This document shows, one piece after another, positions 36,540 through 46,400 of a stretch of DNA of 64,000 nt; position 1 is the stretch's first letter, and each line of letters opens with the position of its first letter. Source of the stretch: Propioniciclava soli (lineage in GTDB: Bacteria > Actinomycetota > Actinomycetes > Propionibacteriales > Propionibacteriaceae). A model generated the notes under the pieces. It was not told the DNA's origin and did no database searches. It saw nothing but the letters and a program-made list of their open reading frames with translations. The stretch lies in assembly GCF_014858005.1 (NCBI RefSeq), contig NZ_JACYOT010000006.1, forward strand, positions 1-64,000, in the 5' to 3' direction. The position numbers were made by a program, and so were the translations under genes.

Positions 36540-38099
36540 TCAGGCCGAGGCCTGCGTGGCCCGGGTGGTGGACGTGGTGGTCATCAGCCGCATCAGGGAT
36601 TCCTGGTCGGCGTCGGCGGCCGCAACCTCCCCGGTGATGCGGCCTTCGCAGATGGTGTAGAGCCGGTTGCAGATGCCCAACAGCTCCGGAAGCTCCGAGC
36701 TGATGAGCACGATGCCCTTGCCCTGGTCGGCCAGGGCATGGATGAGCTTGTAGATCTCGTACTTGGCGCCGATGTCGATGCCGCGGGTGGGCTCGTCGAG
36801 GATGAGCACCTGCGGCCCGGGGTACATCCACTTGGCCAGCACGGCCTTCTGCTGGTTGCCGCCCGAGAGGGTGGACACACCGACCTTGGCCGAGGCCGAC
36901 TTGATGCGCAGGTCCCGCCGGTAGCCGTCGGCCACCTCGGCCTCCCTGCGGCGGTCGAGCAGGCCGCCGCGGACGATGTCGCGCAGATTGGCCGACACGA
37001 TGGTCGTCTGGATGTCGTCCAGCAGGTTGAGCCCGAGGGTCTTGCGGTCCTCGGTCAGGTAGGCGAGCCCGTGGCGGATGGCGCTGGCCACGGTGGGCGC
37101 CTCGATCGGCTCCCCCTCCAGGCGCATCTCCCCGCCGAGGTAGGTGCCGTAGGAGCGGCCGAAGATCGACCGCGCGAGCTCAGTGCGGCCCGCGCCCATG
37201 AGCCCGGCGAAGCCGACGACCTCGCCCCGGTTGATGTGGAAGGACGCGTGATCCACGACCAGCCGCCCGGGGATGGTCGGATGTTCGACCGTCCAGTCGC
37301 CGACCTCCAACAGGGGTCCCGCGACGTGGGGCGTCCGCGTGGGGTAGCGGTTCTCGATCGAGCGTCCCACCATGGCGCGGATGATGCGGTCCTCGTCCAC
37401 CTGACCCGCCACGACGTCGTAGGTCTCGACGGTGCGGCCGTCGCGGATCACCGTGACCGCGTCGGCGATCGCGGCGATCTCGTTGAGCTTGTGGGAGATC
37501 ATGATCGAGGTGACCCCGTGGCCCTTCAGCCCGCGCAGGAGCCCGAGCAGGTTGGCCGAGTCGGTCTCGTTCAGGGCCGAGGTGGGTTCGTCCAGGATGA
37601 GGAGACGGACGTCCTTGCTGAGCGCCTTGGCGATCTCCACGAGCTGCTGCTGGCCGACGCCGAGCTGCTTGACGGGGACGTCGGGATCGACGCGGAGGCC
37701 CACGCGCTCCAGCAGGGCGGCGGCCCGTCGGCGGGCCAGCTTGACGTCGATCAGCAGTCCGGCGGTCACCTCCGAGCCGAGGAAGATGTTCTCGGCGACG
37801 GACAGCTCGGGGATCAGCGCGAGCTCCTGGTGGATGATCACGATGCCGCGGGCCTCGGAGGACTTGATGCCGGTGAAGGCGACGGGCTCGCCGTCGAGAA
37901 CGATCGTGCCGTCGAAAGTGCCGTGGGGGTACACGCCGGACAGCACCTTCATCAGGGTCGACTTGCCCGCCCCGTTCTCCCCGCAGATGGCGTGGATGTC
38001 GCCCCGACGCACCCGGATGCTCACACCGTCCAGCGCGCGCACGCCGGGGAACACCTTGGTGATGCCGCGCATGTCCAGCAGGACGTCTTCGTCGACCAT
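36540..38099 (-). CDS. mmsA: Sugar ABC transporter ATPase with tandem domains, MmsA/GguA-like
   Basis: A 519-residue ATPase with two tandem nucleotide-binding domains (about 5-240 and 260-510). Domain 1 has Walker A GENGAGKSTLM, signature LGVGQQQLVEIAKAL, and Walker B LLILDEPTSAL. Domain 2 has GLMGAGRTEL in place of Walker A (degenerate, as in RbsA/AraG), STLSGGNQQKAVLAKWM and VLILDEPTRGIDIG. The start 38099 has AAGGAG 9 bases upstream; an earlier start at 38126 is less likely. It heads the operon with the permease and SBP and is divergent from the ROK gene. Confidence 0.92.
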   Translation of the reverse strand: MVDEDVLLDMRGITKVFPGVRALDGVSIRVRRGDIHAICGENGAGKSTLMKVLSGVYPHGTFDGTIVLDGEPVAFTGIKSSEARGIVIIHQELALIPELSVAENIFLGSEVTAGLLIDVKLARRRAAALLERVGLRVDPDVPVKQLGVGQQQLVEIAKALSKDVRLLILDEPTSALNETDSANLLGLLRGLKGHGVTSIMISHKLNEIAAIADAVTVIRDGRTVETYDVVAGQVDEDRIIRAMVGRSIENRYPTRTPHVAGPLLEVGDWTVEHPTIPGRLVVDHASFHINRGEVVGFAGLMGAGRTELARSIFGRSYGTYLGGEMRLEGEPIEAPTVASAIRHGLAYLTEDRKTLGLNLLDDIQTTIVSANLRDIVRGGLLDRRREAEVADGYRRDLRIKSASAKVGVSTLSGGNQQKAVLAKWMYPGPQVLILDEPTRGIDIGAKYEIYKLIHALADQGKGIVLISSELPELLGICNRLYTICEGRITGEVAAADADQESLMRLMTTTSTTRATQASA

Positions 38100-38182
38100 G
38101 GGGGTCTGCTCCTTCAACACCGGCACCGTCGTCGGTGACCGCAGGACGAAGGTAGGCCGGCTCCGCCCTTGGCGTCAAGACT

Positions 38183-38265
38183 TGAATCCAAGAAAGTTTG
38201 ATTGATTCAGGACGTGAACCGATTCACTGAGGAGTGCGGGGGGCCGACGGGCCGAGTGGTAGCCT
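38183..38265. promoter_or_regulatory. Divergent mmsA/ROK control region with operator-like repeats
   Basis: An AT-rich patch carries TGAATC-N15-GATTCA (38183-38209) and the palindrome GTGAA-CCGA-TTCAC (38214-38227). TAGCCT at 38260-38265 lies 7 bases before the ROK GTG (38273). The position suggests binding by the adjacent ROK regulator to control the sugar importer and itself. Confidence 0.5.
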
Positions 38266-38272
38266 GCGAGGC

Positions 38273-39442
38273 GTGTTCGTCGGCGCCGTTGCTCCCGGAT
38301 CGCAGGGGTCCCTGCGGGAAGCCAACAGTGCGCGCATCGTTGAAGCCGTGAAGGCATACGGCCGGATCACGCAGGTCGAATTGTCGAGCGTCACCGGCTT
38401 GTCCGCGGCCACGGTGTCCAACATCGTCAAGCAACTGCTCGATCAGGGCGTGGTGCAGACGCGGGCGACAACCCGCTCCGGACGCCGCGCGCAGGAGGTG
38501 TCGCTCGCGGCGTCCTCATCGCTGGGGGTGGGGGTGCACATCGCGTCCCGCTCGCTGTCGGTCGTCCTGGCTGATTCCTCGATGGCGCTCAGCGGCGCCC
38601 AGCGGCTCCCCCTGCCGGTTGAGCACCGCTCCGACACGACCCTGGACCGGACGGCCCTGTTGATCGCCGAGCTGGCCGACCAGGTGGGGGCGTCGATGGA
38701 CGACATCGCCGGCGTGGGGCTCGCGATTCCCACGGCGCTGGGTGCCGGCGTCCGCCCCGGGCTCGGCGCGCTGACGGGCTGGATCGACGTCGACATCGAC
38801 CAACTGCTCGCCGCGCGGCTCCAGCGGCAGGTGCTCGTGGTGCGGGAGGCGGAGGCCGGCGCCGTGGGGGAGACCCGCTTCGGGGCGTTGCGGGGGGTCG
38901 GGGTGGGTCTGTTCGTTCACGTCGCCGACACCGTCGATGCCTGCCTCATGGTGGGTGGCGTCCCGTTCCGCGGCGCGGGCTCGGCGGGGGCTCTGGGGCA
39001 CGTCCGCGTCGAACCCGGCGGGGCGATCTGCCGGTGTGGCGGCCGGGGGTGCCTGAACACGGTGGCGTCGGCCGAGGCGTTGGCGGAGCCCCTGCGGGTC
39101 AGCCACGGGCCGATGAGCCTGCGGGCCATCGTTCGGGCGGCTGCCGACGGCGATCCAGGCTGCCGACAGGTCGTGGCGGACGCCGCCGCCGCGGTCGGCG
39201 GGGCCGTGGCGGACGCCGCAACCCTCCTGGCTCCCCAACGTGTCGTCATCGGCGGCGACCTGGCCGCGACGGGAGAGGTGTTCCTCGCCCCCATTCGGGA
39301 GGCGCTGCGCTCCAGGCCGGTCCTGCCGCGCGACGACGGACTCGTGGTGCCGACAGAGGACCCACAGATGGTTGCCCGAGGCGCGCTCGCCCTGATCCAC
39401 GACGCCATCGGCCCGGCAGCGGGCGCCAGTTCGGAAGGATGA
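38273..39442 (+). CDS. ROK-family transcriptional regulator
   Basis: A 389-residue NagC/XylR-type ROK protein. Residues about 12-75 form an N-terminal winged helix (NSARIVEAVKAYGRITQVELSSVTGLSAATVSNIVKQLL). The sugar-binding ROK domain includes GVGLAIPTALG and the zinc motif CRCGGRGCLNT near residue 250. GALGH replaces the usual GEIGH, and the kinase-type ATP motif is weak, so it is a regulator rather than a kinase. The GTG start is preceded by TAGCCT 7 bases upstream. It is divergent from mmsA and 4 bases upstream of an orphan ATPase; it likely senses the imported sugar. Confidence 0.88.
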   Translation: MFVGAVAPGSQGSLREANSARIVEAVKAYGRITQVELSSVTGLSAATVSNIVKQLLDQGVVQTRATTRSGRRAQEVSLAASSSLGVGVHIASRSLSVVLADSSMALSGAQRLPLPVEHRSDTTLDRTALLIAELADQVGASMDDIAGVGLAIPTALGAGVRPGLGALTGWIDVDIDQLLAARLQRQVLVVREAEAGAVGETRFGALRGVGVGLFVHVADTVDACLMVGGVPFRGAGSAGALGHVRVEPGGAICRCGGRGCLNTVASAEALAEPLRVSHGPMSLRAIVRAAADGDPGCRQVVADAAAAVGGAVADAATLLAPQRVVIGGDLAATGEVFLAPIREALRSRPVLPRDDGLVVPTEDPQMVARGALALIHDAIGPAAGASSEG

Positions 39443-39446
39443 CCGC

Positions 39447-40199
39447 ATGGACCGTTCAGCCCCGTTGCTGAGCCTGCGCTCGCTCAGCAAGCACTTCGGT
39501 GGCGTCCGGGCGCTCGTGGACGTCGACCTCGACGTGCACCGCGGCGAGGTGGTCGCCCTCGTCGGAGACAACGCTGCAGGCAAGTCGACGGTGGCCCGAA
39601 TCGTGGCCGGTGTCTACGCCCCGGACGCGGGCACGCTGCACCTCAACGGGGAGTGTCTCGCGCTGACTTCACCGGCCGCGGCGTTCCCCCACGGCATTGC
39701 CACGGTGTTCCAGGAGTTCGCCCTCGCGGAGAACCTCGACGTGGTCGACAACATCTTCCTGGGGCGCGAGCTGCGCACCCGGGGGCTGCTGGACCGGCCC
39801 CGGATGGAGGAGCTCGCGCGCAGCTACCTGCGGCAGCTCAACGCGCGGATCCCCGACCTCGGCGTGCCGCTCCACCAGTTGTCGGCCGGCCAACGCCAGT
39901 GCGTCGCGATCGCGCGCACGCTCGTCCGGCAGCCCCAGCTCGTGGTGCTCGACGAGCCGACCGCATCGCTGTCGGTGAGCCAGACCGCCGAGGTGCTGAG
40001 CTACATCGAGGGGCTGCGCGACCTCGGGCTGGGGGTCATCCTGATCAGCCACAACCTGAACGACGTGCGCGCCGTGGCCGACCGCATCGCCGTCCTGCGG
40101 CACGGCCGCAACAACGGCACGTTCGACACCGCGACCGCGTCTTATGAGGACATTCTCTCCGCCGTCACCGGTGCGACGCGGCACGAGAAGCACGACTGA
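39447..40199 (+). CDS. Orphan sugar-type ABC ATPase, single domain
   Basis: A 250-residue ATPase with one nucleotide-binding domain, most like one half of RbsA/MmsA. Walker A is GDNAAGKSTVA near residue 37, the signature is QLSAGQRQCVAIARTL, and Walker B plus D-loop is LVVLDEPTASLSVS, with ISHNLNDVRAV as the switch His. Unlike MmsA it has no second domain, and no permease or SBP follows. It is 4 bases after the ROK gene with AAGGATG upstream, so co-transcription is likely. It may energise the MmsB permease in a different state or another permease elsewhere. Confidence 0.85.
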   Translation: MDRSAPLLSLRSLSKHFGGVRALVDVDLDVHRGEVVALVGDNAAGKSTVARIVAGVYAPDAGTLHLNGECLALTSPAAAFPHGIATVFQEFALAENLDVVDNIFLGRELRTRGLLDRPRMEELARSYLRQLNARIPDLGVPLHQLSAGQRQCVAIARTLVRQPQLVVLDEPTASLSVSQTAEVLSYIEGLRDLGLGVILISHNLNDVRAVADRIAVLRHGRNNGTFDTATASYEDILSAVTGATRHEKHD

Positions 40200-40267
40200 G
40201 GCACCAGGACGCCCACGCCATCGGTCTGTCCATACCAGGCGTCGGTTGCTGCATGGAGCTGGCGGGA

Positions 40268-40280
40268 GCCTGGTGGCTAG
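40268..40280 (+). promoter_or_regulatory. Promoter region for secreted GH27
   Basis: A -10-like TAGCGT lies about 40 bases before the ATG at 40320, and AAGGAGCACCC just upstream provides the ribosome-binding site. The gap of 120 bases shows no other clear signal. Confidence 0.35.
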
Positions 40281-40319
40281 CGTGAACGCACCTGGTCATC
40301 GCCGATCGAAGGAGCACCC

Positions 40320-42395
40320 ATGTCAGTGACCCCTTGGGCAAGGCGCCCCCGACTGCGACGCTGGTTCGCCGCCCTCACAGCCACCGTGCTGGCGCTCGCG
40401 ACCCTGGGCGCACTGCCCGCCCGTGCCTCCGTCCCCGAGCCCTGGCTCGCGCCCACGCCCTACCAGGGCTGGAACACCTACTACGGCTTGGGGGTCGACT
40501 TCACCGAGGACGAACTCATCGAGATGGCACAGTCGATGCTCGATCGTGGCCTCCTCGAGGCCGGCTACGACATCGTGTGGCTCGACGGCGGGTGGGCCGC
40601 CGATGGCCGGGACGCCGACGGCAATCTCATCCCCGACCCGACCCAGTTCCCGAACGGGCTGAACCATCTCACCGACACCCTGCACGCCATGGGCTTCCGC
40701 GCCGGGATCTACACCGACGCCGGCCCGATGCTGCCCACCAATGAGGTCTGCACCATCGGATCGGGCGGCGGGCACCAGCAGCAGGACGCCGACCAGTTCG
40801 CTCGGTGGGGCTTCGATGCGGTCAAGGTGGACTTCCTGTGCGGGTGGGAGAACGAGCTCGACCCCCGAACCGAGTTCGGGGCGATGGCCGAGGCCATCCG
40901 GAACAACGCCGAGGGCCGTCCCATGATCGTCAACCTCTGCAACCCGGTGACCTCGCCCTACTGGGGTGAGTACCCCGAGCATCTGCAGTCGACCGGCTCC
41001 TGGGCCTACGCTCCCCAGATCGCGGAGTCGTGGCGCACCTACACCGACGTCGGCTGGATCGGCCAGATTCAGTTCGCGGACGTGCTGCGCAACTACGACG
41101 CCAACGCCCGGCATCCGGAGGCCGCCGGCCCGGGCCACTGGAACGACCCCGACTACCTGGGCCCGCAGCTCGGCATGACCGACACCGAGTTCCGCACCCA
41201 GATGAGCCTGTGGAGCGTGGCGGCGGCGCCGCTGATGATCGCGTCGGACGTGCGAACGCTGTCGGACACCTCGCTGGCGATCCTCACCGACCCCGACGTG
41301 ATCGCCGTGAACCAGGACCCGCTGGGTGACCAGGCCGTGCGCGTGTCCGGCGCCGGCGACCAGGAGGTGTGGGTGAAGGACCTCGCCGACGGTTCGAAGG
41401 CGGTCGTGCTGCTCAACCGCACCGTAAGCCCCGCGACCGTGGCGACCACCGTTTCCGCGATCGGTCTGCGCGGCGCCCGCGTGACGGTCACCGATCTGTG
41501 GACCGACCACGTGGCGGAGGCCAACACCAAGATCCGCCAGACGGTCGAGGGCCACGGTGCCGTGCTCCTGCGCGTCGAGCGCGCGACGGGCCGGCCGGGC
41601 ACGTCCCGCGTCGTCATCGGCCAGCCGGAGGTGCGCGGGGTGGACGGCCAGCCGCTCCCCACCGTCTCATCGGAGGTTCTCAGCGCGGCGGGTTCGACCA
41701 TCGAGGTGGCGGTTCCGGTGAACAACGACGGCACCCAGCCGGCCCGCGGCGTGGCTTTGACGGTCGATGTTCCCGAGGGCTGGGAGGTCGGCGGGCAGAC
41801 GTCGATCGGGGTGCTGCCGCCGACGCGGACCGTCACCGCCGTCCTCACCCTCACCGTTCCGCAGGATGCCGCACTCGGTACCCACCAGATCGGCATCACC
41901 CCGACGGTCGGCGGTGCGCCGGCGGCAGCCGGAGTCGTGACCGTCCGCGTCGCGCCCGCAGCCCCGGAGGGCGCCGCCGACCTGGCCCACCACCCGTGGG
42001 TCAGCGGCACCAGCGGCTGGATGCAGCCGACGATCGACCGGTCGGTGGGTGGCTGGACGCCGCTGATCATCGACGGCACGACGCACAGCACCGGCCTCGG
42101 GGTGGCGTCCCGCTCGGAGATCCGTTGGTTCCTGGGTGGCCAGTGCACCACCCTGACCGGCGGCGCCGGCATCGACGATGCGGCGCTGTTCACCGACCAG
42201 GGGGCCACGGTCACGTTCCATGTGATCGGGGACGGCCGAACGCTGTTCGAGACGGGGGTCATCGGTCGCAATGAGCTGGTGACGTTCGACGTCGACACGA
42301 CCGGCGTCCGCGACCTGCGTCTCGTCGTCGGCGACGGCGGCGACTCCACCTACAACGACCGGGCGGATTGGGTGGACCTGTCCATCACCTGCTGA
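40320..42395 (+). CDS. Secreted alpha-galactosidase-like enzyme, GH27 with NPCBM domain
   Basis: A 691-residue secreted hydrolase, probably releasing terminal alpha-galactose. A signal peptide covers about residues 1-36 (cleavage near ARA-SVP). The GH27 barrel starts PYQGWNTYYGLGVDF, with nucleophile Asp171 in VKVDFLCGW and acid/base Asp276 (or 278) in GPGHWNDPDYLG. A beta domain follows to about 410, an NEW3-type Ig-like linker (about 440-545), and an NPCBM-type carbohydrate-binding domain (about 550-691) with SVGGWTPLIIDGTTHSTGLG. A melibiase role fits the neighbours, though beta-L-arabinopyranosidase is also possible in GH27. Its 3' end overlaps the AraC gene by 11 bases. Confidence 0.9.
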   Translation: MSVTPWARRPRLRRWFAALTATVLALATLGALPARASVPEPWLAPTPYQGWNTYYGLGVDFTEDELIEMAQSMLDRGLLEAGYDIVWLDGGWAADGRDADGNLIPDPTQFPNGLNHLTDTLHAMGFRAGIYTDAGPMLPTNEVCTIGSGGGHQQQDADQFARWGFDAVKVDFLCGWENELDPRTEFGAMAEAIRNNAEGRPMIVNLCNPVTSPYWGEYPEHLQSTGSWAYAPQIAESWRTYTDVGWIGQIQFADVLRNYDANARHPEAAGPGHWNDPDYLGPQLGMTDTEFRTQMSLWSVAAAPLMIASDVRTLSDTSLAILTDPDVIAVNQDPLGDQAVRVSGAGDQEVWVKDLADGSKAVVLLNRTVSPATVATTVSAIGLRGARVTVTDLWTDHVAEANTKIRQTVEGHGAVLLRVERATGRPGTSRVVIGQPEVRGVDGQPLPTVSSEVLSAAGSTIEVAVPVNNDGTQPARGVALTVDVPEGWEVGGQTSIGVLPPTRTVTAVLTLTVPQDAALGTHQIGITPTVGGAPAAAGVVTVRVAPAAPEGAADLAHHPWVSGTSGWMQPTIDRSVGGWTPLIIDGTTHSTGLGVASRSEIRWFLGGQCTTLTGGAGIDDAALFTDQGATVTFHVIGDGRTLFETGVIGRNELVTFDVDTTGVRDLRLVVGDGGDSTYNDRADWVDLSITC

Positions 42396-43317
42396 GTCGC
42401 CCGGCGCGGTCGGGGGGCGACGCGGAATCCGCCGCGTCGGACCCCGACCGCGTCCGGTACTGGGTGGGTGAGAGGTGGTGGATGCGCCGGAACTGGCGGG
42501 AGAAGTACATCGGATCGGAGTAGCCGACCTGGCGCGCGATGGACGTGACGGTCCGATCCGTCGTGTCGAGCAGCTGGCGGGCGAGCGACATCCGCAGGCG
42601 GGTCTGGTACTCCAGCGCCCCGAACCCGGACGCCTTGCGGAACAGGGCGGAGAAGTGCGAGACGCTGAACCCCGCCATGGCGGCCAACTGGTCGACGCCG
42701 ATGTGCTCGGCGAGGTTCTGGCGCAGGTAGTCCTGGACCTCGGCGATCGGGTCGGCCCGGCCCCGGCTCGGGGCCCGTCGATCCGCGACGAGCACCGACA
42801 GCAGGTGCCAGGCCGCGCCGCCGGCCGCCACGAGGGAGCGCAACCCCTCGTCGGTCTCCATGCGGCGCAGGATGGTGTCCAGCAGGCCCGACACCCGGGT
42901 GGGTTCCGCGACGTCGAAGACCGGGGCCTCGTCGGCGTGCAGGGCCGACACCAGGGGGCCGATCGCGGTCCCCGTGACGTGGGCCCACCAGATCGTCCAC
43001 GGGTCGTCGTCGTCCGCCTCGTAGCGGTGGCCGACACCGGCGGGAATGACCAGCACCTGGTGGGGGCCGACGCGGAACGTGCGGGTGCCGACGCGGCACA
43101 GCCCCCGCCCGGCGACACAGTGAATGACGATGGTCTCGTCTGCGGCAGCCCGCGAGCGGCCGTGGTGGGCCGCGTGCGGGAAGAACCCGGCATCGGTGAC
43201 GAGCACCGAGGCGGTGGGGGGCGTCACCCGCGCCTTGGCCACGAGGGGACGCGGGAGGACGCGCATGCGCTCACCCGGGAACCCATCCGGGATGCGGGTG
43301 GCCGCGCCGGCGCTCAT
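42385..43317 (-). CDS. AraC-family regulator of the galactoside locus
   Basis: A 310-residue AraC/XylS regulator. The N-terminal half (about 30-165) is a cupin-like sugar-binding domain (ADETIVIHCVAGRGLCRVGTRTFRVGPHQVLVIPAGVGHRYEADDDDPWTIWWAHV). The C-terminal about 100 residues hold two HTH motifs: VDQLAAMAGFSVSHFSALFRKASGFGALEYQTRLRM and VTSIARQVGYSDPMYFSRQFRR, diagnostic for the family. It is probably a sensor of alpha-galactosides or galactose. Its ATG overlaps the stop of a 12-residue leader ORF, so translation may depend on that leader. Its promoter faces the DUF5107 gene promoter. Confidence 0.92.
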   Translation of the reverse strand: MSAGAATRIPDGFPGERMRVLPRPLVAKARVTPPTASVLVTDAGFFPHAAHHGRSRAAADETIVIHCVAGRGLCRVGTRTFRVGPHQVLVIPAGVGHRYEADDDDPWTIWWAHVTGTAIGPLVSALHADEAPVFDVAEPTRVSGLLDTILRRMETDEGLRSLVAAGGAAWHLLSVLVADRRAPSRGRADPIAEVQDYLRQNLAEHIGVDQLAAMAGFSVSHFSALFRKASGFGALEYQTRLRMSLARQLLDTTDRTVTSIARQVGYSDPMYFSRQFRRIHHLSPTQYRTRSGSDAADSASPPDRAGRLSR

Positions 43318-43352
43318 ACCGACTTCATCACGGTCATCATCGATCCGTCCAT
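43314..43352 (-). CDS. Predicted 12-residue leader peptide before AraC gene
   Basis: A tiny ORF, MDGSMMTVMKSV, starts 7 bases after the -10-like TAGGCT (43365-43360 on the minus strand) and ends with a TGA that overlaps the AraC ATG (ATGA). The layout predicts a leaderless mRNA whose first codon starts the peptide and whose termination feeds the AraC start. Ordinary chance reading is possible, as the ORF is short. Confidence 0.4.
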   Translation of the reverse strand: MDGSMMTVMKSV

Positions 43353-43359
43353 GGGCATC

Positions 43360-43402
43360 AGCCTAATGCGCCTTCATCGGGGTCGGTCAGTCTGCATAGG
43401 TT
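43360..43402. promoter_or_regulatory. Divergent promoters for AraC leader and DUF5107 gene
   Basis: TAGGCT (43365-43360, minus) and TAGGTT (43397-43402, plus) face away from each other, with 31 bases between. Each lies 7 bases before a start codon. A regulator bound between them would affect both, which suits AraC-type control. Confidence 0.45.
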
Positions 43403-43409
43403 GGGATGC

Positions 43410-46400
43410 ATGGTCAAGGAAGCCCAGCAGGATCGTGCGGCCGTCCAGGTGCGGCGCGAGCCCACCGTCATTCCCACGCGCATGCCCGCCGACCCGGACC
43501 AGTACCCGGCCTACCTCGACAATCGCGTCTACCAGGGCAGCTCCGGTGCGGTCTACCCGTTGCCCTTCCACGAACGCATCGAGGACGACTGGCAGGACCG
43601 GCCCTGGGATCTGGTCACGCTGCGCAACGAGTGGGTGGAACTCGCCGTCCTGCCCGAGCTGGGCGGGCGGCTCGCATGGGCGATCGACCGAACCCGCGAC
43701 TACGACTTCTTCTACCGCAATCACGTGGTGAAGCCGGCGCTCGTCGGCCTCGCCGGGCCGTGGATCTCCGGTGGCGTCGAGTTCAACTGGCCACAACACC
43801 ACCGGCCGGCCACCTTCCTCCCCACAGCAGTGCACATCGAGCACGAGGACGACGGCGCCGTCACTGTCTGGTGTGCCGACCACGACCCCTTCCACCGTAT
43901 GAAGGGCATGCACGGCGTCCGCCTGCGTCCCGATTCGACCGTCATCGAGCTGCGCGTGCGGCTGCACAACCGCTCCGACGACGTCCAGACCTTCCTGTGG
44001 TGGGCAAACGTTGCGGCGCGGGCCGGGGATCACTACCAGTCGTTCTTCCCGACCGACGTGCACCACGTGGCCGACCACGCCCGACGCGCCATCACCGCGT
44101 TTCCCGGCGCCGATCGCCCCTACTACGGCTGGGACTATCCGGCGGCCGCTGAACAGCACCCGGGGGCCGATCGGATCGACTGGTACCGCAACATCAAGGT
44201 GCCCACCTCCTACATGTGCGTCGAAACCGACGATGAGTTCTTCGGCGGCTACGACCACGCGGTGGGGGCCGGGTTCATCCACCTTGCCGACCGCCACATC
44301 TCGCCGGGCAAGAAGCAGTGGACGTGGGGGAACGCAGAGTTCGGCTGGGCCTGGGATCGCAACCTCACCGAGTCCGACGGCCCGTACGTCGAACTGATGG
44401 CCGGCGTCTACACCGACAACCAGCCCGACTTCGCCTTCCTGGCACCTGGGGAGACCAAGTCCTTCAGCCAGTACTGGTACCCCTTCCAGGACATCGGGCC
44501 GGTGCACCAGGCCACCTTGCACGCCGCGTGTGCCCTGCTGGTCGAGGGGGAGCAGGCGCGGATCGGGGTGTCCGTCACCCGACCGCGCTCCGGTCTGCGC
44601 CTCGCCCTCACCGACGTGGCCACCGGGGCCACCCTGTGGGAGGACCAGTTCGACGCGGCCCCCGGCTCACCGGTGAAGGTCGACGCGGCGCTGCCCCGGG
44701 CGGTCGCCGCCCACGAGGTGACGCTCACGGTCGCACACGAGGGCGCGGTGCTGCTGTCGTGGACGCCCCGGGCCGCGGAGGCGGTGGCCACGGAGCCCGC
44801 CGCGGCCACCGAACCGCCCCCGCCGGAGGCCATCGCGTCCGCCGACGAGCTCTACACGACCGGGCTGCACCTGGCCCAGTATCGGCACGCCACGCGCCGG
44901 CCCGAGCCGTACTGGGAGGAGGCGTTGCGCCGCGATCCTTGTGATGCGCGCTGCCGCACCGCCTTGGCTGTGGGGTGCCTGCGGCGGGGTGACCTGGGCG
45001 CGGCCGAGGAGCACCTGCGCCGCGCGCTTGACCGGCTGATGCTCCGCAACCCCAACCCGCTCGACGGGGAACCGCACCACCGCCTCGGGCAGGTGCTCGC
45101 GCGCTCGGGTCGCGTGGACGCCGCCCTCGCCGCCTTCGGCAAGGCGGCCTGGAACCAGGCGTGGGCGGACCCCTCCCGCCTCGCGATGGCACGCCTGCTG
45201 GCCGCCCGGGGTGAGGATGCCGAGGCGCTCGCGCTGGTGGCCGGCACGGGCAGCGCACGGGATCCGCGCAACCAGGAGCGGTGCATCGAGGCGATCCTGC
45301 TGCGACGAATGGGGGCCACCGGGGACGCGACGCGCGTGATCCAGCAGCTCTTGGCGGTGGACCCGCTGGATGCCTGGGCTCGCCATCTGGCGGGCGAGGG
45401 GGCTGGATCCGACGGCCCGACTCTGCTGGATGTGGCGCTGGAGTACGCGTCGGTCGGAGAGACCGGACCGGCGCTCGACTTGCTCGCGGCGGCGGCGTCC
45501 GCCAGCCTCCCGCGGGGTCAGGTCAACGTCGCGCCGCTGGCGCACCTGCACGCTGTCGACCTCCTGGAGCGGGCGGGCCGAACCGAGGAGGCCGGCACGG
45601 CCCTGCGTGCGGCGACCCACGCCGACGCGCGGTGGTGTCACCCCTCGCGTCCGGCAGATCTCGACATGCTCGGGCGGTTGACGGACCTGCACCCCGGCTG
45701 CGCCCTGGTCCATCGGCTGCTCGGGCACCAGCTGTACCACGTCGGCCGCAGAGTGGAGGCACAACAGGCATGGGTGACGGCCGTCGAACTCGACGACAGC
45801 GACCCCATCACCCGGCGCAATCTCGCCGTGGCCGCCCACAACATCGACGGGGACCCCGCCGCGGCCGAAGCGCACTACGACCGGGCACTGGCCCTCGCGC
45901 CGGGGGATGCCCGCCTGGTCTACGAGCTGGACCAGCTCCGCAAGCGCACCGGATGCGCCCCGCAGCAGCGGCTGGCGCACCTTGCCCCCCACGAAGAGCT
46001 GGTGGCCCAGCGCGACGACCTCACGGTGGAGTACGTCGAACTCCTGACCCACCTCGGACGCGCCGAGGAGGCACTGGGCATCCTCGAGGCGCGGGACTTC
46101 CAGCCGTGGGAGGGCGGTGAGGGACGCGTCCTGGCCGCGTGGGAACAGACGATGTTGGCACTCGCCGGAGCGGCCCGGGCGGGGGGCAGACCGGCGGACG
46201 CGGTCGCGTTCGTCAATCGCGCCCTCGACCCCCCGGTGACGCTGGGGGAGGGGCCCCATCCGCTCGCCAACCGCTCCGCGCTGCACGTCGCGCTCGGTGA
46301 TGCGCTGGCGGCCCAGGGCCGCGATGACGAGGCGCGCGCCGCATGGCTGCGGGCGGCCGAGTCCGTCGGGGACTTCCGCACGATGGCCGCCGTACCGTTC

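Noticed and set aside
34839-38138. Plus-strand open frame of 1099 codons opposite the sugar importer operon
   Set aside because: The three importer genes on the minus strand have clear motifs; this frame has His/Gly/Asp-biased shadow composition.
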